From assembly GCA_963787485.1 (NCBI GenBank), contig CAWBDF010000007.1, forward strand, positions 434,001 to 498,000: a DNA stretch of 64,000 bases. Direction: 5' to 3'. Of the stretch, positions 25,863 to 34,859 are shown piece after piece (within the stretch, counting starts at the first letter, position 1; every line of letters starts with the position of its first letter). The stretch comes from Bog-473 sp963787485 (GTDB taxonomy: Bacteria > Actinomycetota > Acidimicrobiia > Acidimicrobiales > RAAP-2). The notes below the pieces were generated by a model, which was given only the letters and a program-made list of their open reading frames with translations, was not told where the DNA came from and made no database searches. Position numbers and translations under genes: made by a program.

Positions 25863-27007
25863 GCGATCTCTTCGCGGGTGAGTCCAACGAGCAGCGCCAG
25901 CTCGGCGCGATGCGCGGTCGCGGTGCCAAAGAGTGCCTCACCCGATTTCGCTCGCTTCAACCAGAAGTGGAGGTCGTGCTCCCACGTGTACCCGATGCCA
26001 CCGTGTAACTGAAGGCCGTCGAGCGCGAGCAGGCGCTGGCAGTCGCCAGCGCCGATCTTGGCCAGCGCGGTGGCCTCCGCCCGCCGAGGGTCGTCCTCGG
26101 CGATCGTCAGCGCGGCGAAGTAGACCAGTGCGGTCGCCCGTTCAACCTGCAGAAACATGTCGACGAGCCGGTGTTTCAGCGCCTGGAATGATCCGATAGG
26201 CCGGTCATACTGCACGCGGTCCTTCGCGTACTGCAGCGTGGTCTCGAAGATGCGGCGACAGGCGCCGACGGTCGACGCGGCGACGGCGACGGTCGCCTCT
26301 TGCACCGCCCGCTCGATCACCCCGACCACGCGTGGGTCGCCAGGAGCGACGAGCACTCGGTCGGCTTCGACAGTGACCGCGTCGAACGCGAGGTCGGCGA
26401 GCGGCCATGTGGGGTCCATCACGACCCGCGGCGACGACCTCACCGCGGCACCCTGCACCACAAACACCCCGAGGCCATCGCGACCCGACGAGTCCTGTGC
26501 GCGGGCGACCATCGCGATCTCGTCGGCAGTGGCGCCGTCAAACACCGCTGTTTTGGCGCCGTTGAGCACCCAGCCGTTGCCGTCGGGCCGCGCCGTTGTC
26601 GCGATGTCAGTGAGGACGAACCGGTCTCGCTCGGCGAGCGCGAGCGTTCCCGAGCGGCCGTCGCTCACGATGGCACCGAGGAACGCAGCCTGCTGTTCGG
26701 CCGATCCGGCCTCTCGCACCATGGGGGCGAACTGGGTGGACGTGGCGAACAGCGGCCCGGGTGCGGTGGCCCGGCCGAGTTCCTCGGCGAGCAGTGCGAG
26801 CTCTACGTAGGTGAGGCCAATGCCACCCAAGTCTTCGGGTATCGCGAGTCCGGGCCAGTCGAGCTTGACCATCGTGGCCCAGAGCTCCTCGGCCGACGCG
26901 CCCTCGTCGTAAACCGTGCGCACGAACTTCCGCGAGCACTGATCCTCCAAGACCTGTCGGATGGCGTTCCGAAGTTCCTGCTGATCTTCAGAGAGTTCGA
27001 GGTCCAT
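25859..27007 (-). CDS. Acyl-CoA dehydrogenase, partner subunit
   Basis: The 382-residue protein is divergent from its neighbour. The N-terminal domain (MDLELSEDQQELRNAIRQVL) is standard, but the strand that normally reads (M/T)EP.AGSD is replaced by GTLALAERDRF. Toward the C-terminus it has LQLHGGIGYTWEHDLHFWLK, where the Glu is the usual catalytic base in FadE-type partners. The replaced FAD-loop motif here and intact one in the 24.7 kb gene are what one expects of an alpha2beta2 heteromer in which the two subunits share the active site. The two genes overlap by ATGA. Confidence 0.85.
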   Translation of the reverse strand: MDLELSEDQQELRNAIRQVLEDQCSRKFVRTVYDEGASAEELWATMVKLDWPGLAIPEDLGGIGLTYVELALLAEELGRATAPGPLFATSTQFAPMVREAGSAEQQAAFLGAIVSDGRSGTLALAERDRFVLTDIATTARPDGNGWVLNGAKTAVFDGATADEIAMVARAQDSSGRDGLGVFVVQGAAVRSSPRVVMDPTWPLADLAFDAVTVEADRVLVAPGDPRVVGVIERAVQEATVAVAASTVGACRRIFETTLQYAKDRVQYDRPIGSFQALKHRLVDMFLQVERATALVYFAALTIAEDDPRRAEATALAKIGAGDCQRLLALDGLQLHGGIGYTWEHDLHFWLKRAKSGEALFGTATAHRAELALLVGLTREEIA

Positions 27008-27321
27008 GACGGTGTCATGCTATCGAACAAGTCGCCTGGGACTTCTCCCAGACCCTACATTCGCCCAGCGATCGAATCCGCGCTTCGACCTTCCGGACAT
27101 CCCGGTGAGGCCGCGCTGAAATCGCATCACCCGAACCCCCCCACCGTCCATTCCGGGTACGACGGGAGATCATCGTAAACTGAAGCCGGTCGCCCTGCTC
27201 CGCCGCAAGGGAGAGTGGGTCAATCGAAGTGTTGCGTGCGTGCCTCCGTCGTTGACAAACGCAGGTGCGGCACGGTGCTCTCGGCATTCGTCAGGTTGGT
27301 AGAGAGGGGGGTTGCTGAGTT
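27008..27321. other. Divergent intergenic region
   Basis: 314 bases between the acyl-CoA dehydrogenase operon (minus) and the phosphopantetheinyl transferase (plus). No gene-like frame is present. A G-rich run (GAGAGGGGGG) shortly before the GTG at 27322 may include its ribosome site. No strong promoter was found. Confidence 0.35.
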
Positions 27322-28050
27322 GTGGCGGACCTGATGACGGCCGGTGACGTGGCTGACGATGAGAATTGCCTCGACATCTATGTGGTCGATCTCGATGAGT
27401 GGGCGACGACGGAGCTCCACCGGCGAGTGCTGAGCCCTCACGACAAGAGAAGGGCCGCCCGTGTTCGCGACCCCACGATTGCGCTCCGCCTGGGCGCTCG
27501 CGGGTCGGCGACCCGAGTCGCGATTGCATGCCGGCTCGGAATTGATCCTCGCGAGCTGGACATCGTGCGACGATGCCCACGTTGCGGTTCGAGCGAGCAC
27601 GGACCTCCCTACGTCGACGGATCTACGTTCTGCAGCATTTCGTCGAGCGGGAAGTGGGGCGTTGTGGCCCTCTCAAATGGGCCGGTCGGTGTCGACGTCG
27701 AGCTGGTAGCGAGCGGACTCATCCCGTTGTGGCCAGCGTGCAGCGACTCCGAGCGCGCCGCGCTGATGGAACAACCCGACGGGACGCGAGGTGAGGCATT
27801 CCTTCGTCTCTGGACAGCGAAGGAGGCGGTCCTGAAGGCCGAGGGGTCCGGCCTGAGTAGTGATCCTGCGTCGGTAGAAGCGCTCGCTTTGGTTGGATTC
27901 GAGTTCGCTGTGATTCAGGGTCCGGCTCATTCATGGGATGTGCGTCTCGTGTCCCGCGAGCAGGCGGGGACGTCGGCGCGGGAACGGATGATCCTCGCGA
28001 TCGCCGATGCCGCCAGCGCTCCTCTCGTGTGGCGTGTGTTGGAACCGTGA
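27322..28050 (+). CDS. 4'-phosphopantetheinyl transferase (Sfp type)
   Basis: The 242-residue protein has the family's Mg-binding signature VGVDVEL near residue 121 and LWTAKEAVLKAEG near 163. A conserved CPRCGSSEHGPP lies in between, as in actinobacterial Sfp relatives. It transfers phosphopantetheine from CoA to a Ser of a carrier protein, converting the NRPS carrier domain encoded on the opposite strand to its active form. The first base used is GTG 27322, and ATG 27334 is an alternative. Its last 120 bases overlap the 3' end of the NRPS frame, so transcription of the two genes interferes by design or accident. Confidence 0.85.
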   Translation: MADLMTAGDVADDENCLDIYVVDLDEWATTELHRRVLSPHDKRRAARVRDPTIALRLGARGSATRVAIACRLGIDPRELDIVRRCPRCGSSEHGPPYVDGSTFCSISSSGKWGVVALSNGPVGVDVELVASGLIPLWPACSDSERAALMEQPDGTRGEAFLRLWTAKEAVLKAEGSGLSSDPASVEALALVGFEFAVIQGPAHSWDVRLVSREQAGTSARERMILAIADAASAPLVWRVLEP

Positions 28051-30320
28051 CCGGCTGATCGATCCGGCGACGTCAGCCGATTCGAGGATGACGTCGATCG
28101 CTCCTGCCAACCCCCCGAGATGCGGGTCCTCGAAGAGCGTGTTGTGCAGTCCGGAGACCTTCGCCGTCGTGACCCGCCCTCTGACGACTGCCTCCCAGCC
28201 CAGATCGTCACGGCCGAGCGCCATGAACTGTCCTTGACCAGTGCGGATCACGGCCACATCTCCTCCATACGGCTCCGGCTTGTAACGCCTGACGGCGAGA
28301 TTGCTTGCCCGGTGGGCTCGAGCGATCGTCGTTCCGACCCGGTCGACGACCGGGGACGGCCGGTGTCGATCCCACCGGTGTCCGACGAGGTCACCCAGAT
28401 GTCGCGCGACGAGCTCCCGCCCACTGGCGATGCGGAGGTCGGGCCAGTTCAGGACGACCTCCGCCCAAAGGTAACGCCAGGGGCTCCGCGTCAGCGGCGT
28501 GTCGATGAGAAGAACCAGTGGCACGTCCGTTCCAGCTTCGAGCAGACGACGGGCGGCCTCATACGCCACCACTCCTCCGGCCGAGTGACCCCCGAGGAGG
28601 TAGGGACCGTCGGATTGATGGGAACGGATCTGCGCCACGGCATCATCAGCCATGGCGGCCACCGAGTCGCGCCGGGGCCCAGACGGACCGTCGAAATGCT
28701 GGACCTGGATCCCGACCATCGGTCGCTCATGCGAGAGATGCTGTCCCAACCGGCGATAACGCAGCAGGCTCCCGAGGTACGTGTGCACCAAGTACAAGGG
28801 GGTCCGGGAGCCGTCGCCGTGGACGGTCAACGAGCCAGGCCCACCTGTTGAGGATGCAACGAGGCCCGCGAGGCCCGCGATCGTGGTGTCCTCCACCACC
28901 CGCCCGATCTCGACGGAGCACCCGAACTCTCGCTCCATCAGGGTGAGGAGCCGGAACAGGGCCAGGGAGCTTCCACCGAGGTCGTCGACGAAGTCATCCT
29001 TCGTGCGGATCGCACCGTGATACCCGAGGACCTCGCCAGCCAGTCTGGCCACGATGTCCTCCGTGTTTGAGCAATGACGTCCTTCCGGGCTCACGACATC
29101 GTGCACGCTGGGTCCGGCCAGGTCCAACCCGACGGCCGCCGGTATCGCCGTCGTGAGGCGGTCCATGTCGACTTTGCCGTGAAGCGTCGTGGGAAAAGCG
29201 TCCATGACCGTCACGTGTGCCGGCACGAGGTGGGAAGGGAGTGCCTCCTTGAGCCATGCTCGCAGGGTCGCCGGGGACACCCGAGCAGGATCGCCGGCCA
29301 CATGGGCCCTCAATCGTGCATCGCTCCCGCGGCCCACGGCGTCGACGACGGTTCCGGTCACCCCAGGATAGCGGCCGATGACGGCTTCGACCTCTCCGGG
29401 TTCGACGCGATATCCGCGCACCTTCAACTGACGATCGCGCCGTCCCTGGAACTCCAGCGCTCCCTCCGGGTTCCGGCACGCCAAGTCGCCACTTCGGTAG
29501 AGGCGTACCAGGCGACCGTCCGCGGTAGGCCACACCCGGAACCGCTCTTCGGTCTCGCCTGGGTCTCCCCTGTAGCCGTTCGCGACCTGCGGGCCATGGA
29601 TGCAGATCTCACCGATCGCGCGCGGCGCCACCTCACGACCCTTCTCGTCGAGCAGGACCACCGTGGCGCCGGGCAGTTCCCGGCCGATGGGTACCTGCCC
29701 GTTGAAGGGTGGGACAACCTCGTGCGCCGTGACGAGAAGCGTCGTCTCGGTCGGCCCGTAGGTGTTGATCAGACGCCGCGCGGGCGTCTGGCCCAGCAGC
29801 TCGGAGGCGAGCGTCGGCGAGAGAACCTCACCGCCGGAGATCAGGGTGAGAATCGTCCGGGGAAGTCTGCCTGCGTGATAGAGCTCGCTGAGCACAGAAG
29901 GAGTGTTGGCCATGAACGTGGCGCCGACGTCTGCGTCGACGGCCAATGCTCCCTGCACCACTTGTACCATGCCCCCATGGACGAGAGGTCCGAGAACTTC
30001 GAGGATGAAGGCGTCGAAGCTGAACGAGATGCTCGTGACCGAGACGGCCATTTCCTCGGCGCTCAGCGTGCCACGGATCCATTCGAGCACGCTGCTCAGA
30101 CCTCGGTGCGGGACTTGGACCGCCTTGGGACGACCCGATGAGCCTGACGTGAACAAGATGTACGCAAGGTCCGTCGGCGCGGGCGCTCTCAGCAGAGCGG
30201 GCGCTCCCATACCGTTCATGTCGTCTCTCTGCACGATGGCCTCGACGTCGAGTACCTCGAGCGTGGATCCGAGACGATCGCACTGCCCGGCGCCCCCGAG
30301 AACCACATCTACCTGGCGCG
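27931..30320 (-). CDS. NRPS-like module: adenylation (main part), carrier (PCP), thioesterase
   Basis: The reading frame is open from 30672, but coding sequence begins around 30320, where the frame of the preceding N-terminal part is left. Adenylation motifs: ILFTSGSSGRPKAVQVPHRG (A3), the FSFDAFILEVL substrate-pocket region, YGPTETTLL (A5), YRSGDLACR (A7) and LHGKVDMDRL with the A10 Lys. The pocket read by eye is about D-A-L-N/T-I-G-T-L-L-K; the Asp suggests an alpha-amino acid. The PCP carries the phosphopantetheine Ser in DDLGGSSLALF (28.97 kb). The thioesterase carries YLLGGHSAGGVV (28.58 kb) and a His in LHNTLFEDPH. There is no condensation domain. The last 40 codons overlap the PPTase gene. 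Confidence 0.85.
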
Positions 30321-32993
30321 CTCGGCCATGCTGGCCAATCGTGCTCGCGGATACTGCGGATCGAGAGGCACGTAGGCAGCGCCGGAACCCCAGATGCCCA
30401 GCATTGCGGCGATGGCTTGACCGCTTCTGGGCAAGCAAACCGCCACCGCGTCCCCCGAACCGATCCCCTGGCCCAGCAGAGCGCCGGCGACCCGAGCTGC
30501 CGCATCGCGGAGTTGGCGGTAGGTCCAGACGACGTCTCCGTCGCCGATGGCCGGAAGGTTGGGGCTGGCGGCGCACTGGGCGCAGAACAGCGAGATCACC
30601 GACGGAGGAGTACAACCGTTGGACTGGGGCGAAGGCACGACCGCGGCTTCCCTCGTGACACCTTCGTCCCACGACCCCTGGCCTGTCAGCGCTAAAGCTC
30701 CGTGGAGTAGCAGTTCCCCATAGACGTCGCCCTGACGACGGGCCAGGTCATCCCAGTTCAGGTGGACCACCCGTTCCGGTCCGGCCTGACCCAATCGGCA
30801 GCGGACCTCGGGGTTCGCCGCGAGCACACGCAGCTGTTCCGCGAACGCGTCGAGGTCGAAGGCGGGGACCCTGGCCCCCACCTGGTCATCCACGAGCCCC
30901 CGGAGGCATGGGATGTCGAACGCCACGACCGGCGTCCCCACCGCCAACGCCTCGGCCGCCACCATACCGAATGTCTCGTACCGGCTCGGCATGGCGACCA
31001 GCTGGGCCGCGGCCAGCCATGCGAAGCGCTCCCCCGCGGGCACTCGTCCGACGAAGCGCACCCGGTCACCGACGCCGAGCCGTTCGGCCAGGTACACCAA
31101 GGCGTCGTGGTCGGGCCCATCGCCCCCGATGATGAGATCCTGCTCAAGGTCGTCTGCGACACGCGCATAGGACTCGATCAGCAGATCGAGTCCTTTCTGG
31201 GCTATCTCGAGGCGCCCAAGGTAGGCGATACCGGATCGAGAGCAGTCGTACGTTTCGAACGCACCGGGATCGAGACCGTTGGCAATCACGGTAACCGTCG
31301 CTCGCGGGTTGCGCGCCTCGAGTTCGTCGGCGAGATCGGACGACATGGCCACCATCCGTCGGTGCGACCGCACGCCGACACGCTCCACCCAGACAAACGG
31401 AAGGTGGTATTGCCGGCTCTTCTCGGCAGCGAAGAGCCACTGCACCAACCCGAGAACGGGTCGCGTCGTGAGCCATGGGAGCGCCACCGTCGAGAACGGC
31501 GCGCCGAAGTCCTCGACGACGAGGTCCGATCGGTAGCGGAACAGGGTCCACGGCAGCGCTGCGAAGTAGGCCAACCGGGACGGGAAGTCACCCGCTGCGA
31601 GCCCGGCGTGGACGTACCGCACCCCGTCCTCGGTCCGGGAGCGGCACCCCCGATAGCGGGCGCACACCACGGTGACGTCGAATCGCTCGGACAACCGCCG
31701 ATTGACCTCGTACGTCCGGACCGACCCGCCGCCGGCACCAGGCCGTTTCGGGTCCTCGTAGCCCAGATGCAGCACCCGCGGCCGAACGGCTCCGGTCGCC
31801 ACCGACCCGCTGCGTGAGGCGTCCAAGAGGCCACGGACGCAGAAGAGGGCCCCGCAGCCGACGGCCCACAGCACCCAGCCAACAAGGTGGCCCCGAAGCA
31901 CGAGCAAGGGAAGACAGCACGACGACACGAACATCAGCGTTCGGAGTGCTCCCCGCAGAGAGCCCCGCCACACGCTCCGGATCTCGTAGGCCAAGGCCAC
32001 GGTGACGAGGGCGGCACCGATCGCAACTGCAACAGCGAGCCCGATCGTTCCGTGCGTCTTCAGACCCAGCACGTCGAGCGGCGCTGCGACCAGGACGCCC
32101 GCGCCCAAGAGCATGGCGACCCTCCGATACCGCCCGGCGGCCTGGAAGTAGGTCGTTGCCAGGTTCACCGCACCCATGACAAGCCCGGCCAGCGCCGTCC
32201 AGGGAAGGACGGCACCCACGTCGCCGTAGCGGGCCGGGAACACGGCCGTCAGGATCTGTGGCGGCAGGCTTGCAGTGATCAGGGTCAGAGGAACGCACAC
32301 CTTGATGTAAAGGCCCAGGCTTTCGCGAATCACGGATTCGGTCCGGTGCACCGTGATCATGCGCGTGAAGACCACGACCGAGAGTGCGGTTCCGATGAAG
32401 ACCGGAACGCGGCCGAGGATGTTGGCGGCTTGGTAGGTGGCAAACGCCCGAGTCGTCCCGAGAACGAGACTGCCGATGACCACGTCCAAGCTGGCCAAGA
32501 CGGCCACGCCCGCCTGAATGGCCAGCAGGCCCTGCGTGCTGGCCCACAGGCCGTGACCCGACAGTGCCGACCAGGAAAGCCGAAGGTCGCGGGCCATCAG
32601 GATCAGCCCCGCCCCGGCTACGACACCTGCGCCGAGGGCAAACCCGGCAATGGCACCGCCCGCACCCGCACCCAAGGCCACGAGGCCCACCCCGGCGCCG
32701 ATCTTGACCGCGGCTTCGGCCACCTTCAGAGCGGCGATGAGGCGAAACCTGTGCAAGCCCTGGAGGTAGCCGGTTGCGGTGGCGGCCATGAAGATGAACA
32801 GGACTGAGCAGAAGGTGGCGGCGAGGACAGCGCTGTTCGTGTAGTGCACCGCGATGAGGCACGCCGCCAGGCCCGCCGCCGCTCCCTGGAGCACGGTGGC
32901 GACTACGCAGAAGGACACGGCACTTCGCCGCCGGGCCCGGTCGGCGCCGGACCGCACGACCTCCTGCCGCGAGCACCCAGGGCAGTGCGGCAC
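30309..32993 (-). CDS. Fused frame: Wzx-like flippase, GT4 glycosyltransferase, adenylation-domain N-terminus
   Basis: One frame encodes, in order, 12-14 hydrophobic segments (residues 25-385, the MATE/Wzx polysaccharide transporter pattern), a full GT4 glycosyltransferase (from about RPRVLHLGYEDPKRPG, with PSRYETFGMVAAEALAVGTP supplying the E-x7-E motif) and the start of an NRPS adenylation domain (VVWTYRQLRDAAARVAGALL, then GAAYVPLDPQYPRARL). It ends at a TAG at 30309-30311. No stop codon separates the three parts. The flippase N-terminus lies upstream in another frame and the adenylation domain continues downstream in another frame, so this is the middle of a longer coding unit of about 1770 codons. 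GT4 could also be started internally from a GTG near 31.8 kb. Confidence 0.7.
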   Translation of the reverse strand: MPHCPGCSRQEVVRSGADRARRRSAVSFCVVATVLQGAAAGLAACLIAVHYTNSAVLAATFCSVLFIFMAATATGYLQGLHRFRLIAALKVAEAAVKIGAGVGLVALGAGAGGAIAGFALGAGVVAGAGLILMARDLRLSWSALSGHGLWASTQGLLAIQAGVAVLASLDVVIGSLVLGTTRAFATYQAANILGRVPVFIGTALSVVVFTRMITVHRTESVIRESLGLYIKVCVPLTLITASLPPQILTAVFPARYGDVGAVLPWTALAGLVMGAVNLATTYFQAAGRYRRVAMLLGAGVLVAAPLDVLGLKTHGTIGLAVAVAIGAALVTVALAYEIRSVWRGSLRGALRTLMFVSSCCLPLLVLRGHLVGWVLWAVGCGALFCVRGLLDASRSGSVATGAVRPRVLHLGYEDPKRPGAGGGSVRTYEVNRRLSERFDVTVVCARYRGCRSRTEDGVRYVHAGLAAGDFPSRLAYFAALPWTLFRYRSDLVVEDFGAPFSTVALPWLTTRPVLGLVQWLFAAEKSRQYHLPFVWVERVGVRSHRRMVAMSSDLADELEARNPRATVTVIANGLDPGAFETYDCSRSGIAYLGRLEIAQKGLDLLIESYARVADDLEQDLIIGGDGPDHDALVYLAERLGVGDRVRFVGRVPAGERFAWLAAAQLVAMPSRYETFGMVAAEALAVGTPVVAFDIPCLRGLVDDQVGARVPAFDLDAFAEQLRVLAANPEVRCRLGQAGPERVVHLNWDDLARRQGDVYGELLLHGALALTGQGSWDEGVTREAAVVPSPQSNGCTPPSVISLFCAQCAASPNLPAIGDGDVVWTYRQLRDAAARVAGALLGQGIGSGDAVAVCLPRSGQAIAAMLGIWGSGAAYVPLDPQYPRARLASMAERAR

Positions 32994-33237
32994 CCGCCAC
33001 GGTCCCGGCGATCAGGAGGAGGGCCGAGACAGAGGCCACCTCCGAGAACTCCCGCGTCGGCAGGAGCCAGAGCATGACGAGGGTGAAGGCATAGTTGACG
33101 ATCGAAACGACGCCGGTGGCCGAAACCACGACGGCCTCGTCACCCAACCAGGAAGGCTGCTGCCGGCCCGCCGACGCTCGCTCGACCTCGACTTCGAGCG
33201 CGACGCCTTCTGGAGTGCTGCTATCGACGATCGTCAT
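32970..33237 (-). CDS. N-terminal piece of the Wzx-like flippase (different frame)
   Basis: ATG at 33237 starts as ATGA with the stop of the mannosyltransferase. The frame gives a cytoplasmic start (MTIVDSSTPEGVALEVEVER) and then transmembrane segments EAVVVSATGVVSIVNYAF and SALLLIAGTVAGAALPWVLA, the first two helices of a polysaccharide flippase. Homology to the rest of the transporter continues in another frame from about 32970 (EVVRSGADRARRR), so one base is gained or lost near 32966-32971, in a GCGGCAGGAGG run. It is likely the true 5' end of the fused protein. Confidence 0.7.
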
Positions 33238-34859
33238 TCCCCAGCTCCGGTGATGCCTCGCACGTCGTACACCCGCAGGCTTCCGTCGGAAACGCCGCTC
33301 GCAACAAAGACCAAACGGGCCCGCCGATCCAGCGTCCGCTCGAATGCCGGTCCGGCAATGCCATAACCCTGCTCCACCAGACCCGTGGCCAGGATCACAT
33401 AGTCCACACGATGTCCGCGTAACGCACTGACCGTGCTCCACTGTCCGATGATGCCGCGAGAGAGTAAGAACTGCGACGTCCCGTCCGTCGCGGAGACCAC
33501 AGAGGTAGGTGGGACGTGCCTTGCCTCCCAGCTCAGCATCTGGCGATACTCGTCGTCGCTTCCTCGGTGCACTCCGAGCCAGACCCAGATGTCAACCAAC
33601 AGAGCGGCACATAGGACGGCGACACCGAGCTTCCGCAACACATTCCGGTTCCACGTGATACCTCCGACAAAGAGGCAAACGCTCATCAAGGCGGGCAGCA
33701 GCAGGATGTAGTACATCTGCTCCTCAATGGTGCCGAATACGGTCGCGTACACCAGGTAGGCGGCCGCCGAAACAGTCCACAAGGAGATCAAGACCCGGGT
33801 TCGGTTCTTTCCCGACCTCTCATGGGTGCGGCGCGCCCAGGGTCGCAGGCTCCAGAGCATCCCGAGGCCCGCCAGGCAGCCGGCGACCAGGACCAGATAA
33901 CTGACTCCGTAAGTCGTGGCGTCAGCCAACACACGCGACACGAAGGACACATGCGTATCCGCCGAGTTGAACCCGGTCACTTGGCGCAGTCCGACGAGCC
34001 GGAGGACTCCCCCATCCTTTGCCTGCCACCAGGCTGCGAACCCGATGGACACACCCTGAGCGACCACGCACAGCGCGTAGCCGATGAGGGCCAGCGCGAT
34101 CACGAAGAGCGCTTCCCTCCGGGCGACGACCCAACCTGTTGCCGCCATGAGACCGAGCGTGCCCATGATGACGAGCCCAAACGTCTCCTTGGTACACAGA
34201 CCCGTCGCGGCCATCAGGCCGGCGGCGGTCAACCAGGACCAACGGGTCAGGGAGCCAGGGGGTCGTCGATCGGCCACGGCGACAAGGAAGAACGCCGACA
34301 CGGTGGCCAACTGTGCAGGTGCCTCGAGCATGACCCGACTGTCGAAGCTGATGACCAACGGATCGAGGGCCAGCATGGCTGCCACCACGATCGCAAGCCG
34401 GCGTGTGGCGGCGCGCTCGACCAGGAGGTAGCTCAGCACACACGTGGCGGACCCGAGGACGGCGACGAAAGGACGCAATTCGAAGAGCACGGCCTCGGTG
34501 CCGCCGTGCAGATCGAAGGCCCGGATGATCAGCGCGTAGAGAGCGAGGGCAGCCGGAGGATGGAGGAGGAAAGGCTGTCCGTAGAGCAGCAGACCGTGGC
34601 CGTGAGCCAAGCTGAGCGCCACATTTGTATAGGTGATCTCGTCGATGAACAAGTCATAGGCACTGGACAACGAGATCAATCGCAGCGTGAGGGCAAACAG
34701 TGCGACTGCGGTGATCACAACGAGTCGAGACGTCACGAGACGCCAGACGGCGCTCGTCGTCCACGTCCGTCTGACACCCGCGACGGCAACCGACCGCGTG
34801 GTCGTGCCCTGGAATAGAGTGACAGCCGGTAAAAGGCTGGGTCCCGAGACGGCCGCCAT
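33234..34859 (-). CDS. ArnT/PMT-like (GT39 type) membrane glycosyltransferase
   Basis: The 541-residue protein has about 10-12 transmembrane segments. The first extracytoplasmic loop has LFIDEITYTN, the Asp-Glu pair typical of dolichol/undecaprenyl-phosphate-dependent mannosyltransferases of the PMT/ArnT family. The C-terminal 120 residues are a soluble outer domain. It would move a sugar from a lipid carrier to an acceptor outside the membrane. The ATG abuts the stop of the GT4 upstream with no gap, and the last 4 bases overlap the flippase start, so it is translationally coupled in a five-gene set. Confidence 0.75.
   Translation of the reverse strand: MAAVSGPSLLPAVTLFQGTTTRSVAVAGVRRTWTTSAVWRLVTSRLVVITAVALFALTLRLISLSSAYDLFIDEITYTNVALSLAHGHGLLLYGQPFLLHPPAALALYALIIRAFDLHGGTEAVLFELRPFVAVLGSATCVLSYLLVERAATRRLAIVVAAMLALDPLVISFDSRVMLEAPAQLATVSAFFLVAVADRRPPGSLTRWSWLTAAGLMAATGLCTKETFGLVIMGTLGLMAATGWVVARREALFVIALALIGYALCVVAQGVSIGFAAWWQAKDGGVLRLVGLRQVTGFNSADTHVSFVSRVLADATTYGVSYLVLVAGCLAGLGMLWSLRPWARRTHERSGKNRTRVLISLWTVSAAAYLVYATVFGTIEEQMYYILLLPALMSVCLFVGGITWNRNVLRKLGVAVLCAALLVDIWVWLGVHRGSDDEYRQMLSWEARHVPPTSVVSATDGTSQFLLSRGIIGQWSTVSALRGHRVDYVILATGLVEQGYGIAGPAFERTLDRRARLVFVASGVSDGSLRVYDVRGITGAGE

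Noticed and set aside
30309..30672. Separate start for the A-PCP-TE gene at 30672
   Set aside because: Sequence between 30672 and 30320 in that frame is Arg-rich and non-homologous; the adenylation N-terminus lies in the other frame.
31588..32960. Continuation of the flippase first frame beyond 32970
   Set aside because: After 32970 the frame gives Gly/Arg/Pro-rich sequence without membrane segments, while the other frame holds the transporter.
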